A DNA stretch of 64,000 nucleotides from the NCBI GenBank assembly GCA_016712375.1, contig JADJRE010000018.1:28186-92185 (forward strand), read 5' to 3'. The first letter of the stretch is position 1; the number at the start of each line of letters is the position of its first letter. The notes beneath the pieces were generated by a model. The model saw nothing but the letters and a program-made list of their open reading frames with translations. It did no database searches and had not been told where the DNA came from. This document shows positions 27,023 to 36,441 of the stretch, piece by piece. Both the position numbers and the translations under genes were made by a program. The DNA comes from Rhodospirillales bacterium (GTDB lineage: Bacteria; Pseudomonadota; Alphaproteobacteria; Rhodospirillales; Defluviicoccaceae).

Positions 27023-27787
27023 TCAATGCTTGACGTCTGACCAGATGTGGCGCTTCAGCGCATAAAGCATGCCGGTCAGCACGATCAAGAAGAGCATGAC
27101 AGTCACGCCCATCCGTTTGCGCTGCTCGAGGTTAGGCTCGGCTACCCAGGTAAGGAACGCGGTAACGTCTTTCGCCTGCTGATCGAGAGTAGCCTCCGTG
27201 CCGTCCGTATAATCGACGCGACCGTCGGAAAGCGGCGGGGCCATGGCAATCTGATGGCCCGGAAAGTATTCGTTGAAGTACATGCCATCGCCGAGTTGCA
27301 CGCCCTCCGGCGGCGGATCGCGATAACCGATCATCAGCGCATGAATGTAATCAGAGCCGCCTTTGCGCGCCTCGACGATCAACGACTGGTCCGGTGGATA
27401 GGCGCCATTGTTGGCGAAGCGGGCAGCCTTCTCGTTGGCAAACGGCGACGGCATGTGATCCGCTGCCTTCGCCGGCCGCATGAACATATCGCCCTCATCA
27501 TTCGGCCCGTCTTGCACCTCGAACTGGCCGGCAAGCTGGGCGATCTGCTCCGGGGTAAAGCCGATTTGCTGCAGGTTGCGGAAAGCCATGAACTTCAACG
27601 CATGGCACGAGTGACAGACCTCGGCATAAACCTGATAGCCGCGCTGCAGTTGTGCCCGGTCGAAGGTGCCAAACAGGCCGTTGAAGCTCCAATCGACCGC
27701 GGGCGGAGTTGGAGCCTCCCCCGCCGCGCCGGCGGGGTGCGACCACAGGGCGGCGGCGAGTGCGGCCGCTGCAAACAGTTTCTTCAT
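27023..27787 (-). CDS. petC: Ubiquinol-cytochrome c reductase cytochrome c1
   Basis: 254 residues. Signal peptide (1-21), CHSCH heme site at 58-62, methionine ligand in 'GHQIAMAPPLSDGR', and a C-terminal anchor 'MGVTVMLFLIVLTGMLYALK'. Periplasmic heme subunit of the bc1 complex; passes electrons to soluble cytochrome c in respiration and cyclic photophosphorylation. Overlaps the petB stop by 4 bases. Confidence 0.96.
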   Translation of the reverse strand: MKKLFAAAALAAALWSHPAGAAGEAPTPPAVDWSFNGLFGTFDRAQLQRGYQVYAEVCHSCHALKFMAFRNLQQIGFTPEQIAQLAGQFEVQDGPNDEGDMFMRPAKAADHMPSPFANEKAARFANNGAYPPDQSLIVEARKGGSDYIHALMIGYRDPPPEGVQLGDGMYFNEYFPGHQIAMAPPLSDGRVDYTDGTEATLDQQAKDVTAFLTWVAEPNLEQRKRMGVTVMLFLIVLTGMLYALKRHIWSDVKH

Positions 27788-29049
27788 TCAGCAGCACTCC
27801 GAGCCGGGATGCCGACGCCGGCTGGCGTCACCGCCGCGCTGATCGAGGCGGGCAGCGGCTTTGGCCGCTCAAGGAAGCTGAGCAGCGGCAGGATGATCAG
27901 GAAGTGGGCGAAGTAGTAGGCGGTTGCCGCTTGGCCAATTGGTATCCATACGCCTTCCGCCGGCTTGCTGCCGACGTAGCCAAGGACGAAGCAGTTGGCG
28001 AGGAAGACCCAGAAGAACTGCTTGTAGATCGGTCGGAAACGAGCGCTGCGAACCGGTGATCGATCCAGCCACGGCAGGAACAGAAGGACGATGATCGACC
28101 CGAACATCGCCGTGACACCGAGCAGCTTCGCCGGCACAAACCAAATGTCGAAGGTGATGGCGCGAAGGATCGCGTAGTACGGCAGGAAGTACCATTCCGG
28201 CACGATGTGCGCGGGCGTTACCATCGGGTTCGCCTTGATATAGTTATCCGGCTCCCCGTAGAAGTTCGGCGAGAAGAACACGAAGCCGAGATAGACGATC
28301 ATAAAGACGCCCAGCCCGAACATATCCTTGATGGTGTAGTAAGGAGTGAACGGGATGGTATCCTGCGGGCCCTTTACGTCAATGCCGAGCGGGTTGTTCG
28401 ACTTTGATGTGTGCAAGGCAACGAGGTGTAGGAACACCAAAGCGAAGATGACGAACGGCATTAGGTAGTGCAGCGAGAAGAAGCGATTCAGCGTCGCATT
28501 GTCGACCGAGAAGCCACCCCACAACCAAGTCACGATATACTCGCCGACCAGCGGGATCGCCGAGAACAAATTGGTGATGACGGTGGCGCCCCAGAAGCTC
28601 ATCTGGCCCCAAGGCAGTACATACCCCATGAACGCTGTGGCCATCATCGCCAGCAGGATGAACACACCGAGGATCCACAACACCTCACGCGGCGCTTTAT
28701 ACGAGCCGTAGTAAAGGCCACGGAACATGTGAATATAGACGACGATAAAGAACATCGACGCGCCGTTCATGTGCAGATAGCGGAGCAGCCAACCGTAGTT
28801 GACATCACGCATGATCCGCTCGACGCTTTCGAACGCATAGTCAACGTGCGGGGTGTAATGCATCGCCAGAACAACGCCCGTGGCGATCATTATCACCAGG
28901 ATGATGCCTGCCAGCGAACCGAAATTCCACCAGTAGTTCAGGTTCTTGGGAGTCGGATAGTCGACCAGGTCATGCTGCATCATCGTGAAGATGGGCAGCC
29001 GCCGGTCGATCCAGCCGATCACCGGATTCTTCCAGGTTGGCGCTTCCAT
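27784..29049 (-). CDS. petB: Ubiquinol-cytochrome c reductase cytochrome b
   Basis: 421 residues, eight membrane helices. 'GWLLRYLHMNGASMFFIVVY' and 'LHYLMPFVIFALVFLHLVAL' carry the heme histidines; 'PEWYFLPYYAILRAITF' is the Qo-site PEWY motif. The centre of the bc1 complex. It lies 11 bases after petA and is coupled to petC. Confidence 0.97.
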   Translation of the reverse strand: MEAPTWKNPVIGWIDRRLPIFTMMQHDLVDYPTPKNLNYWWNFGSLAGIILVIMIATGVVLAMHYTPHVDYAFESVERIMRDVNYGWLLRYLHMNGASMFFIVVYIHMFRGLYYGSYKAPREVLWILGVFILLAMMATAFMGYVLPWGQMSFWGATVITNLFSAIPLVGEYIVTWLWGGFSVDNATLNRFFSLHYLMPFVIFALVFLHLVALHTSKSNNPLGIDVKGPQDTIPFTPYYTIKDMFGLGVFMIVYLGFVFFSPNFYGEPDNYIKANPMVTPAHIVPEWYFLPYYAILRAITFDIWFVPAKLLGVTAMFGSIIVLLFLPWLDRSPVRSARFRPIYKQFFWVFLANCFVLGYVGSKPAEGVWIPIGQAATAYYFAHFLIILPLLSFLERPKPLPASISAAVTPAGVGIPARSAAE

Positions 29050-29060
29050 GGAGTGGGTCC

Positions 29061-29615
29061 TCAGCCGATCTTGATCGTCGTTGCGTCGGTGAATTCGTAA
29101 GGCGGCACCATCAGGTTCTTCGGTGCCGGGCCTTTGCGGATCCTACCGGAGGTATCGTAGTGCGAGCCGTGGCACGGACAGAACCAGCCGCCGTAATCGC
29201 CGCGGGGCTCGCCCGTTTTCTGACCCAGCGGAATGCAGCCCAGGTGCGTACAAACGCCCACCACGATCAGCCACTCGGGCTTTTCAACCCTTTGACTGTC
29301 CGGCTGCGGATCGACCAGGACCGCCAGATCGACGTCCTCCGCCGATTTGATCTCCGCAGGCGGGCGGTGATCGATAAACACGGGCTTGCCGCGCCAGACG
29401 ACGGTGATGCGCTGGCCAACCTGAACCGGCGAAAGATTCACGCCTGTTGATGCCAGTGCCAGGGTATCCGCCGCCGGGTTCATGCTATCGACGAAAGGCC
29501 ATATCGCCAAACCGGTACCGACCGCAGCGACGGCGCCGGTAGCAATCAGGAGGAAGTCGCGCCGTGTCTCCCCTTCGTCCCGAGGCGGAGGAGAGGTTGA
29601 CACCATTTCTGCCAT
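29061..29615 (-). CDS. petA: Ubiquinol-cytochrome c reductase Rieske iron-sulfur subunit
   Basis: 184 residues from the ATG at 29615 (GAGGACC upstream); the open frame beyond is not supported. Tat-type twin-arginine signal anchor 'TRRDFLLIATGAVAAVG', then cluster boxes 'CTHLGCIPLG' and 'CPCHGSHYD'. First gene of petABC; its promoter is in the gap before trmL, which is divergent. Confidence 0.96.
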   Translation of the reverse strand: MAEMVSTSPPPRDEGETRRDFLLIATGAVAAVGTGLAIWPFVDSMNPAADTLALASTGVNLSPVQVGQRITVVWRGKPVFIDHRPPAEIKSAEDVDLAVLVDPQPDSQRVEKPEWLIVVGVCTHLGCIPLGQKTGEPRGDYGGWFCPCHGSHYDTSGRIRKGPAPKNLMVPPYEFTDATTIKIG

Positions 29616-29895
29616 GGAAGGTCCTCGTTGGTCATTGCGGGGCTGGAAGCCAACCGTCTTGTTCCGCCCCCTTGAGAGGAAGGAGCCACGACGGTCCCGC
29701 CGGCGCGCTTCTTCCGTTTTCCCTAACGACCGTTGCAGCGCAGCGGAACCGCTTCTCGCCACTGATCGGTATACGTTTCCGAGCGGCATTGGATTTCGCC
29801 ACTGCGAGATAGAAACGCCACGGGCCGAGCATATAATGGAAAAGCCCTACGCAGAAAAGCCCCATCTCACCTCCACAGGCGGTTCCGGCGGACCC

Positions 29896-30378
29896 ATGCT
29901 CCTCGTCCTCTACCAGCCCGACGTTCCGCAAAACGCCGGCACCATCCTGCGCCTAGGCGTCTGCCTCGGCGTTCCTGTGGAGATCGTCGAGCCTGCTGGA
30001 TTCATGTTTACGGACAAGCACTTCCGGCGTGCTGGATTGGATTATGCCGAGCGGGCCACGATGCGCCGGCACGCGTCGTGGGAAGCATTTCTGGCGCAGC
30101 ACCGGGAGGGCCGGCTGGTACTCTTGACGACCCGCGCGACGGTTGATTACACGCAATTTGCCTTTCGCGGCGATGACAAACTGCTGCTCGGCAGCGAGAG
30201 TGCAGGCGCACCAGAATGGGTGCACGCGGCGGCCGATGCACGGCTGCGCATCCCAATGACCGAAGGCGCTCGATCGTTGAATGTCGCGGTCGCCGCAGCG
30301 ATGGTGCTTGGCGAAGCTCTGCGGCAGACGGGCGGATTGCAAGCGGACGGAGCCACTGCCTTTGACAGCGGCGCGTGA
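29896..30378 (+). CDS. trmL: tRNA (cytidine/uridine-34 2'-O)-methyltransferase
   Basis: 160 residues from the ATG at 29896 ('MLLVLYQPDVPQNAGTILRL'), the family start; an ATG at 29836 would add 20 residues without a ribosome site. SPOUT fold with the knot motifs 'LLLGSESAGAPEWV' and 'IPMTEGARSLNVAVAAAMV'. Methylates the wobble ribose of certain leucine tRNAs. Heads a plus-strand group with the isomerase and hemF. Confidence 0.92.
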   Translation: MLLVLYQPDVPQNAGTILRLGVCLGVPVEIVEPAGFMFTDKHFRRAGLDYAERATMRRHASWEAFLAQHREGRLVLLTTRATVDYTQFAFRGDDKLLLGSESAGAPEWVHAAADARLRIPMTEGARSLNVAVAAAMVLGEALRQTGGLQADGATAFDSGA

Positions 30379-30406
30379 TCGGCTATCACCTGAAGTCGAG
30401 AGTTGC

Positions 30407-31018
30407 ATGGAGGCGGCGCCGGTGACCATCCAGTTCTGGTTCGAATTCGCCAGCACTTACTCCTACCCGGCGGCGATGCGCATCGAGCCGTTGGCGGCGG
30501 CGCACGGGGTGCCAATCGATTGGCGGCCCTTCCTGCTCGGGCCGATCTTCGCATCTCAGGGGTGGAACGATTCGCCGTTCAATCTTTATCCCGCCAAAGG
30601 CCATTATATGTGGCGTGACCTGGAGCGGCGTTGCAACGGCTACGGCCTGCCATTGCTCCGGCCATCACGTTTCCCGCGCAGCGGCCTGCTGCCGGCGCGG
30701 GTAGCGCTGGCCGCAGGCGGCGAGCCGTGGTTGCCGGCGTTTGTCCGCTCCGTCTATCACGCTAATTTCGCCGAAGATCGCAACATCTCCGAACGCGGTG
30801 TGGTCGCCGAGCTGCTCGATAAGCTCGGCCTGCCGGCGGCGCAAATACTGGCGCGGAGCGAGAGCGAGATGGCGAAAGAAGGCCTGCGCGCACAGGCCGA
30901 GGAAGCGCAGAGGCTTGGAATCTTCGGTGCCCCCAGCTTCATAGTTGGGGGTGAGCTGTTCTGGGGCGATGATCGGCTCGAGGACGCGCTCGGCTGGCAC
31001 GCACGGTATGCCGGCTGA
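30407..31018 (+). CDS. 2-hydroxychromene-2-carboxylate isomerase-like (DsbA-fold, kappa-GST) protein
   Basis: About 203 residues. 'IQFWFEFASTYSYPAAMRIE' is the thioredoxin-fold start, with serine/threonine where DsbA has its cysteines, as in HCCA isomerases and kappa GSTs; 'LGIFGAPSFIVGGELFWGDDR' is the cis-Pro and C-terminal signature. Start is the ATG at 30407 or the GTG at 30422, which has a better spaced GGAGGC. Overlaps hemF by 11 bases. Whether it isomerises aromatic ring products here is unknown. Confidence 0.85.
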   Translation: MEAAPVTIQFWFEFASTYSYPAAMRIEPLAAAHGVPIDWRPFLLGPIFASQGWNDSPFNLYPAKGHYMWRDLERRCNGYGLPLLRPSRFPRSGLLPARVALAAGGEPWLPAFVRSVYHANFAEDRNISERGVVAELLDKLGLPAAQILARSESEMAKEGLRAQAEEAQRLGIFGAPSFIVGGELFWGDDRLEDALGWHARYAG

Positions 31019-31883
31019 ATCCACCGACTTCTCGGCGTTACCAGAGCCGGAGCTGCGCGCTCGCGCCGCCGCTTGGTTCACGGCGCTGCGGGACGATCTG
31101 GTTGCCGCCTTCGAAGCAATCGAAAAGGAGGGCAGCAGCAGCGAAACGTGTCCGACACCGACACGCTTCGACCGGCAGCCGTGGGTGCGGCCGGGGGGTG
31201 GCGGCGGAGAGATGTCGATCCTGCGCGGCTTCGTGCTGGAAAAGGCCGGGGTCAACGTCTCCACCGTTGAGGGCGTCTTGCCCGAGGCGTTCCGGGCCCG
31301 CATCCCTGGCGCCGCCGCCGACGGCCGTTTCTGGGCTTCGGGTATCTCAGTCGTCGTCCACCCCCGCTCACCCCTGGTGCCGGCGGCCCACATGAACACG
31401 CGGATGATCGTCACCGCCAGGCGATGGTTTGGCGGCGGTGCCGACATGACGCCGGTATTTCCCGTCGACGAGGATACGGCAACGTTCCATGGCGCATTGC
31501 GGACCGTCTGCGAAGCGGCTGATCCCGCCTACTGGGCGCGCTTCAAGGCTTGGTGCGATGAGTATTTCTGGCTGCCGCACCGCGGCGAACCACGAGGCAT
31601 TGGCGGCATCTTTTTCGACGATCTGGCGACAGCCGATCCGGAAGCGGACTTCACCTTCGTCCGCAGCGTGGGGCGGGCTTTTCTCGAGGCGTACCCGGCG
31701 ATCGTTCGCCGCCGCATGTATGAGCCGTGGAGCGCCGAGCAGAAGCGGGCGCAGTTGATCAAGCGCGGCCGTTATGTCGAATTCAACCTGTTGTGGGACA
31801 GGGGCACCCGTTTCGGCATCGAGACCGGCGGCAACGCCGACGCGGTTCTGATGTCGCTGCCGCCGGAAGTAGCGTGGCCGTAG
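31008..31883 (+). CDS. hemF: Oxygen-dependent coproporphyrinogen III oxidase
   Basis: About 291 residues from the ATG at 31008. Decarboxylates coproporphyrinogen III to protoporphyrinogen IX using O2. Signature 'FWASGISVVVHPRSPLVPAA', 'HMNTRMIV', 'RWFGGGADMTPVFP', 'WCDEYFWLPHRGEPRGIGGI', 'GRYVEFNLLWDRGTRFGIET'. Shows that heme and bacteriochlorophyll synthesis can run in air; an anaerobic hemN must be sought elsewhere. Confidence 0.96.
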   Translation: MPAESTDFSALPEPELRARAAAWFTALRDDLVAAFEAIEKEGSSSETCPTPTRFDRQPWVRPGGGGGEMSILRGFVLEKAGVNVSTVEGVLPEAFRARIPGAAADGRFWASGISVVVHPRSPLVPAAHMNTRMIVTARRWFGGGADMTPVFPVDEDTATFHGALRTVCEAADPAYWARFKAWCDEYFWLPHRGEPRGIGGIFFDDLATADPEADFTFVRSVGRAFLEAYPAIVRRRMYEPWSAEQKRAQLIKRGRYVEFNLLWDRGTRFGIETGGNADAVLMSLPPEVAWP

Positions 31884-31962
31884 CCCCGGGCACTTGATCC
31901 GACCGCCGCCGGCGACGCAGGGTCGCACGGCGCGGCGGCCGGGAGTTGAGACGAGGCGGCGC

Positions 31963-33155
31963 CTACTTACGAAGAACGGCGACGCCCGGCAAAGTTTTGC
32001 CTTCCAGCCATTCGAGGAAGGCACCGCCGGCCGTCGAGATGTACGAGAAGTCGTTCTCGACACCGGCGTGCGCAAGCGCAGCAACAGTATCTCCGCCGCC
32101 TGCGACGCTCATCAGCTTGCCTGCCTTGGTAAGCTTCGCCGCTTCCTGTGCGACGGCGTTGGTGCCCTTGTCGAACGGGGTAACCTCGAACGCACCCAGC
32201 GGCCCGTTCCACATCAGCGTCTTCAGCCCGGCCAGCCGACCGGAGAGATCGGCGATCGACTTAGGGCCGACGTCGAGGATCATCTTGTCCGCCGGCACAT
32301 CGTCGACGCCCACGGTTGACGAGGGGGCGCCTTCCTTGAATTCGCCGGCAACGACGGCGTCGCTGGGGAGAACGATCACGCAGCCGTTCTTCTCCGCCTT
32401 GAGCAGAATTGCCCGTGCGCTATCCAGCATCTCATGCTCGCACAGCGACTTGCCAACGTTCTTGCCCTGCGCGGCGAGGAAGGTGTTGGCCATTGCACCG
32501 CCGATAATCACCTGATCGACCTTCTCGGTGAGGTTGCCCAGCACGTCGAGCTTGGTCGAGATCTTGGCCCCGCCAACCAGCGCCGCCGCCGGCCGCTTCG
32601 GGGCTTCCAGCGCCGCCGACAGCGCCTCGATCTCCGCCTGCATCAGCCGTCCGGCGCACGAGGGGATCAGCTTCGCCAGCGCTTCGACCGACGCGTGCGC
32701 ACGGTGTGAGCAGGAAAAGGCATCGGAGACCAGAACGTCACCCATTTCAGCCAATTTCTTGGCGAAATCCTGGTCGTTCTTCTCCTCTTCGGCATAGAAG
32801 CGGACGTTTTCCAGCATGGCAAACTCGCCGGGCTTCAGCGCGTCAACAACCGCCTTTGCCTCGGGTCCGACGCAGTCCGGAGCAAACGCCACCGGCTTGC
32901 CGAGTGCGGCTGCCAGGGCATCGGCCACGGGCTTCTGCGTGAACTCCGGGTTCTTCTTGCCCTTCGGCCGCCCGAGATGGCTAAGGATGATCACCTTCGC
33001 GCCCTTGCCCGCAAGTTCCTCCAGGGACGGACGGTGCGGTCGATGCGTGTCGTATCGGTGACCTTGCCGTCCTTCATCGGCACGTTGAAGTCAACGCGAA
33101 CGAGGACCCGTTTGCCGGCCACGTCGAGGTCGTCGATGGTTCTGATGTCCGCCAT
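31963..33155 (-). CDS. pgk: Phosphoglycerate kinase (frameshifted as read)
   Basis: About 397 residues from the ATG at 33155 ('MADIRTIDDLDVAGKRVLVR', 'VDFNVPMKDGKVTDTTRIDR'). After 'RT' the frame is lost near 33031 and resumes with 'IILSHLGRPKGKKNPEFTQK'; one base is missing. The rest is complete: 'AFSCSHRAHASVEAL', 'ALVGGAKISTKLDVL', 'LMWNGPLGAFEVTPFDKGT', 'VAGGGDTVAAL'. Glycolysis and Calvin cycle enzyme. No gap gene is adjacent. Confidence 0.94.
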
Positions 33156-33519
33156 GATTTGCCTAACCCTCCCTCAAGCTGCTTTTCCGGGAACCCGGGA
33201 GGGCGGCCAACGGCACGTGCCGCAAGTTGCCGCCGGTTCGTGATCTATGCCTAAGCCTCCCGGGAGTTCCGTGCAGCAGGCCGCTGACCGTCGCCGCGAC
33301 CGGAACTTGCGATCCGCGCTTTATGCGAACAACCATACGAAAAGGCAAGTCCCGCCGGGCCGGCCGTCCTGAATGTTTTCATCTCGATGGTGGCGGCTGA
33401 GATACCCCACGCAGGGCATGGCGGGGAGTGCCGTTCGACAAGACCCCCTTTTGGCGATGGTCACAAACGCATAGATAACCTGCATCATGGGTAGCAACTT
33501 CGATCGAGGCGCTAGTTAA
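33156..33519. other. Divergent intergenic region pgk / diguanylate cyclase
   Basis: 364 bases without a gene. It must hold the promoters of both divergent neighbours. I see no recognisable operator, RNA or repeat. Confidence 0.5.
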
Positions 33520-34503
33520 ATGTCGGTTGGCGACACCAACCCAAGCGAAGAAGGGCCGGCGACGCCGTTCGGTTTGCAGGATGCGGAGCGGATCGTCCGC
33601 CGACTGGCGCCAGCGCTACAGGCGCATGGTGAGTGGATCCAAAGCATACACACGATGCTGATCTGCAGATCGATCGACGCGTGTCGCAAGTTGCATGAAG
33701 AAGGGCAGGCCGATACCGAACTCGGCCGCTGGTTTGCGGAGGAAAACAGCGACTTCATCTGCCGTCATCCCGACTACGAAATGGCGATGCGCGAGCATCG
33801 CAACCTCTACGCCCTGGCAATGACGTTGTGCGACGCGGTGTTGAGCGATCACCCTATCGACCGCGACGATTACGGGGCCTTCGCTGAAAGCATCAGCCGG
33901 CTCGACCGCAGCCTTGAGGCACTGGTCAAAGAACTTTGGGACCTGCTTCGTTATACGGACCCTCTGACCGGCATCGCCACCCGTTTTGCAATGTTGCCGC
34001 GGCTACGTGAGGAGCATCAGCGGGTTCGCCGCACCGGGCTTATGAGCAGCGTGTGCATGGTTGATCTCGACCACTTCAAGCGAATTAACGACACCTGGGG
34101 CCATCACGCGGGGGACGCCGTGCTCGAAGCAGTCTCGGCTTATCTTGTTCAAAATCTGCGTCGGTACGACCAGGTCTGTCGCTACGGTGGAGAGGAGTTC
34201 GTGCTGATGCTACCGAACACTGAACCGGAGCAGGCAGTGCCGATCGTCGATCGACTACGCCGCGGCCTCGCGGACCTGCTGGTGCCCATCGGGGACAAAG
34301 CATTGCGCACCACAGCCTCGTTCGGCATCGCCCCCTTGCTTGCCGACCAGCCCATCGGCGTCTCGATCGATCGTGCCGATCGAGCAATGTATGTGGCGAA
34401 ACGAGCAGGGCGCGACCGCGTGCACGTATGGTCGGAAGATGACGACAACGACAATCCGGACATTTCCGCAGGGGCGATCGTACCTCCGCTACTCGGCACG
34501 TAA
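33520..34503 (+). CDS. Diguanylate cyclase with CZB-like N-terminal domain
   Basis: 327 residues. The C-terminal GGDEF domain (about 150-310) has 'LTGIATRFAMLPRL', 'MVDLDHFKRINDTWGHHAGD' and an active RYGGEEF site; the RxxD inhibitory site is present as 'RRYD' just before it. It makes cyclic di-GMP. The N-terminal domain (30-140) resembles the zinc-binding CZB domain of E. coli DgcZ ('AHGEWIQ', 'ELGRWFAEE', 'MREHRNLY'). Of the four zinc ligands, the Cys before GRW is Thr here and one His of the H-x3-H pair seems missing, so zinc sensing is doubtful. No transmembrane segment. Confidence 0.85.
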   Translation: MSVGDTNPSEEGPATPFGLQDAERIVRRLAPALQAHGEWIQSIHTMLICRSIDACRKLHEEGQADTELGRWFAEENSDFICRHPDYEMAMREHRNLYALAMTLCDAVLSDHPIDRDDYGAFAESISRLDRSLEALVKELWDLLRYTDPLTGIATRFAMLPRLREEHQRVRRTGLMSSVCMVDLDHFKRINDTWGHHAGDAVLEAVSAYLVQNLRRYDQVCRYGGEEFVLMLPNTEPEQAVPIVDRLRRGLADLLVPIGDKALRTTASFGIAPLLADQPIGVSIDRADRAMYVAKRAGRDRVHVWSEDDDNDNPDISAGAIVPPLLGT

Positions 34504-34595
34504 GGTGACAAACGTGTCAGAGGTCGATTATCTGCCGCAATCAACGAACGCGATACCGAACATTGCGCATCTCCGTCTCTGGGATTATCCTGACC

Positions 34596-34778
34596 GGTAT
34601 CTAGGGGAGTAGTCACCCTCCATCGCGATGGAGGGGCACGTGTCAACATGCTTGGCTTCGGCCATGGCACGTGCGGCCAAGAGGGCTCGGCGAGACCGAT
34701 GGTCCGGACGCGCGCGGCGGAGCCGGAGCGCACGTTCCGGCCATTGGGAAATCGCCCCGGCTCTCGCGGGTCATCGCC
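34596..34778 (+). ncRNA. yybP-ykoY (manganese) riboswitch
   Basis: Leader of the UPF0016 gene. The conserved opening 'AGGGGAGTAGTCAC' is at 34602-34615, followed by a stem CCCTCCATCG/CGATGGAGGG (34616-34635), the conserved 'GTGTCAACATGCTTGG' at 34639-34654, and 'GGCTCGGCGAGACCGATGG' at 34684-34702, in the order known for yybP-ykoY RNAs. These RNAs bind Mn2+ and switch on metal exporters. The match of sequence, order and downstream gene family makes this strong; the exact ends are approximate. Confidence 0.85.
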
Positions 34779-35057
34779 ATGCAACAGCTTCTGACAATTT
34801 TCGCTACCGTTTTTCTCGCTGAACTCGGTGATAAGACGCAGCTTGCAACCCTGCTGTTCGCAGCCAAGGAGCAGCATCATCCCATCTGGGTGTTCGCCGC
34901 CGCGGCCTCGGCGCTGGTTACCTCGACCGCCGCCGCCGTAGCGCTCGGCGCCGCCGCCGAACAGCACCTGAGCGCGGTTCCCCTCAAGTTGATCGCGGGC
35001 CTGGGTTTCGTCGCCATCGGTCTGTGGACGATCTGGTGCCACTTCACCGCTTCCTGA
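34779..35057 (+). CDS. UPF0016/GDT1-family manganese (calcium) transporter, single-repeat form
   Basis: 92 residues from the ATG at 34779. One copy of the ExGD(K/R)(T/S) metal motif ('LAELGDKTQLATLLFA') within the first of three membrane helices; most family members have two copies in about 200 residues, so this half-size form probably works as a dimer. The upstream yybP-ykoY riboswitch points to Mn2+ export. Confidence 0.88.
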   Translation: MQQLLTIFATVFLAELGDKTQLATLLFAAKEQHHPIWVFAAAASALVTSTAAAVALGAAAEQHLSAVPLKLIAGLGFVAIGLWTIWCHFTAS

Positions 35058-35192
35058 GGCGCCGTTCATACGCATTCGCTTGCCGAACGCCGCTGACGGT
35101 CGCACACTCCGCTGGGATCGGGGCCATTCGCAGATTGCGCATCGACCGGCGAAACAAGGTCCGCGCAAGAGAGCCAAGGACGAGGCGGCAAC

Positions 35193-36404
35193 ATGGAGTA
35201 TGAGCGGTTTTTCGCAGAGCGCATCGGCGCATTGAAGCGCGAGGGACGGTATCGGGTGTTCGCCGACCTCGAGCGACAGGCCGGAAGATTTCCGCGCGCA
35301 CTGTGTCACCGTGACGGCGAAGTCCGCGAAATCACCGTCTGGTGCTCCAACGACTATCTCGGCATGGGCCAGCATCCCGCCGTGCTCGATGCAATGCGAG
35401 CGGCGCTAGGCCGCTATGGCGCCGGCGCCGGTGGAACCCGCAACATCTCCGGCACCAACCACGGCCACGTATTGCTGGAACGGGAGCTCGCCGATTGGCA
35501 TGGCACGGAGGCGGCGTTGCTGTTTGGATCCGGTTGGATCGCGAACATGACGGCGCTGTCCACCTTATGCCGCCTGCTGCCGGACTGCGTCGTCTTCTCC
35601 GACGCGAAAAATCATAACTCGATGATCGAGGGGATCGTTCATTCGAAGGCCGAAAAGAGGATCTTTGCGCACAATGACGCCGACGATCTTGCACGACAAC
35701 TAGCAGCCTATCCGCGCGAGCGCGCCAAGCTTGTCGCCTTCGAGAGCGTTTATTCGATGGATGGTGACATTGCACCGATCGCCCGGCTTTGCGATGTCGC
35801 CGACGCATACGGAGCGATGACCTTTCTTGACGAAGTACATGCTGTAGGGATGTATGGCTCTCGTGGCGGCGGCGTCGCCGAACGTGATGCCGTGGCCGAG
35901 CGGGTGACGGTAATTCAGGGAACGCTGGCGAAGGCAGTTGGCGTTGTTGGCGGCTACATTGCTGGCAGCGCGGCAATGTGCGACGTCGTCCGTTCGTTTG
36001 GCTCGGGTTTCATTTTCTCGACCGCCTTACCGCCTGCGGTCGCCGCCGGCGCGCTTGCCTCGGTGCGTTTTCTGAAGCAGCATCCGGAGATACGCGAACG
36101 CCACCAAGAACGCGCGGCGACGCTGAAGCGGCGCTTCCGCGAGATCGGATTGCCGGTTCTCCCCTCAGTAAGCCACATCGTCCCGATATTGGTCGGCGAC
36201 GCCGTTTTGTGCAAACACGCCAGCGACGCGCTTATGGAGCGGCACGGCGTCTACGTACAACCGATCAACTATCCAACGGTGGAGCGCGGCAGCGAACGGT
36301 TGCGGTTTACACCGACACCACTGCATTCCGACGCAGACATTGATCACTTGGTTGCCGCACTGCGGGACGTCTGGACACAACTGGGACTGCGCGCTGCCGC
36401 CTGA
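35193..36404 (+). CDS. hemA: 5-aminolevulinate synthase
   Basis: 403 residues. Condenses glycine and succinyl-CoA, the committed tetrapyrrole step in alphaproteobacteria. 'VWCSNDYLGMGQHPAVLDAM', 'GAGGTRNISGTNHGHVLLE', 'ESVYSMDGDIAPI', 'FLDEVHAVGMYG' and the PLP lysine in 'QGTLAKAVGVVGGYIAG'. It supplies both heme and bacteriochlorophyll. No PpsR-type site is visible in the 135 bases upstream. A second isozyme (hemT) elsewhere cannot be excluded. Confidence 0.95.
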   Translation: MEYERFFAERIGALKREGRYRVFADLERQAGRFPRALCHRDGEVREITVWCSNDYLGMGQHPAVLDAMRAALGRYGAGAGGTRNISGTNHGHVLLERELADWHGTEAALLFGSGWIANMTALSTLCRLLPDCVVFSDAKNHNSMIEGIVHSKAEKRIFAHNDADDLARQLAAYPRERAKLVAFESVYSMDGDIAPIARLCDVADAYGAMTFLDEVHAVGMYGSRGGGVAERDAVAERVTVIQGTLAKAVGVVGGYIAGSAAMCDVVRSFGSGFIFSTALPPAVAAGALASVRFLKQHPEIRERHQERAATLKRRFREIGLPVLPSVSHIVPILVGDAVLCKHASDALMERHGVYVQPINYPTVERGSERLRFTPTPLHSDADIDHLVAALRDVWTQLGLRAAA

Positions 36405-36441
36405 CCATCGTTACTCCAGCCAATTTCCTCCCGCCGCTGAC

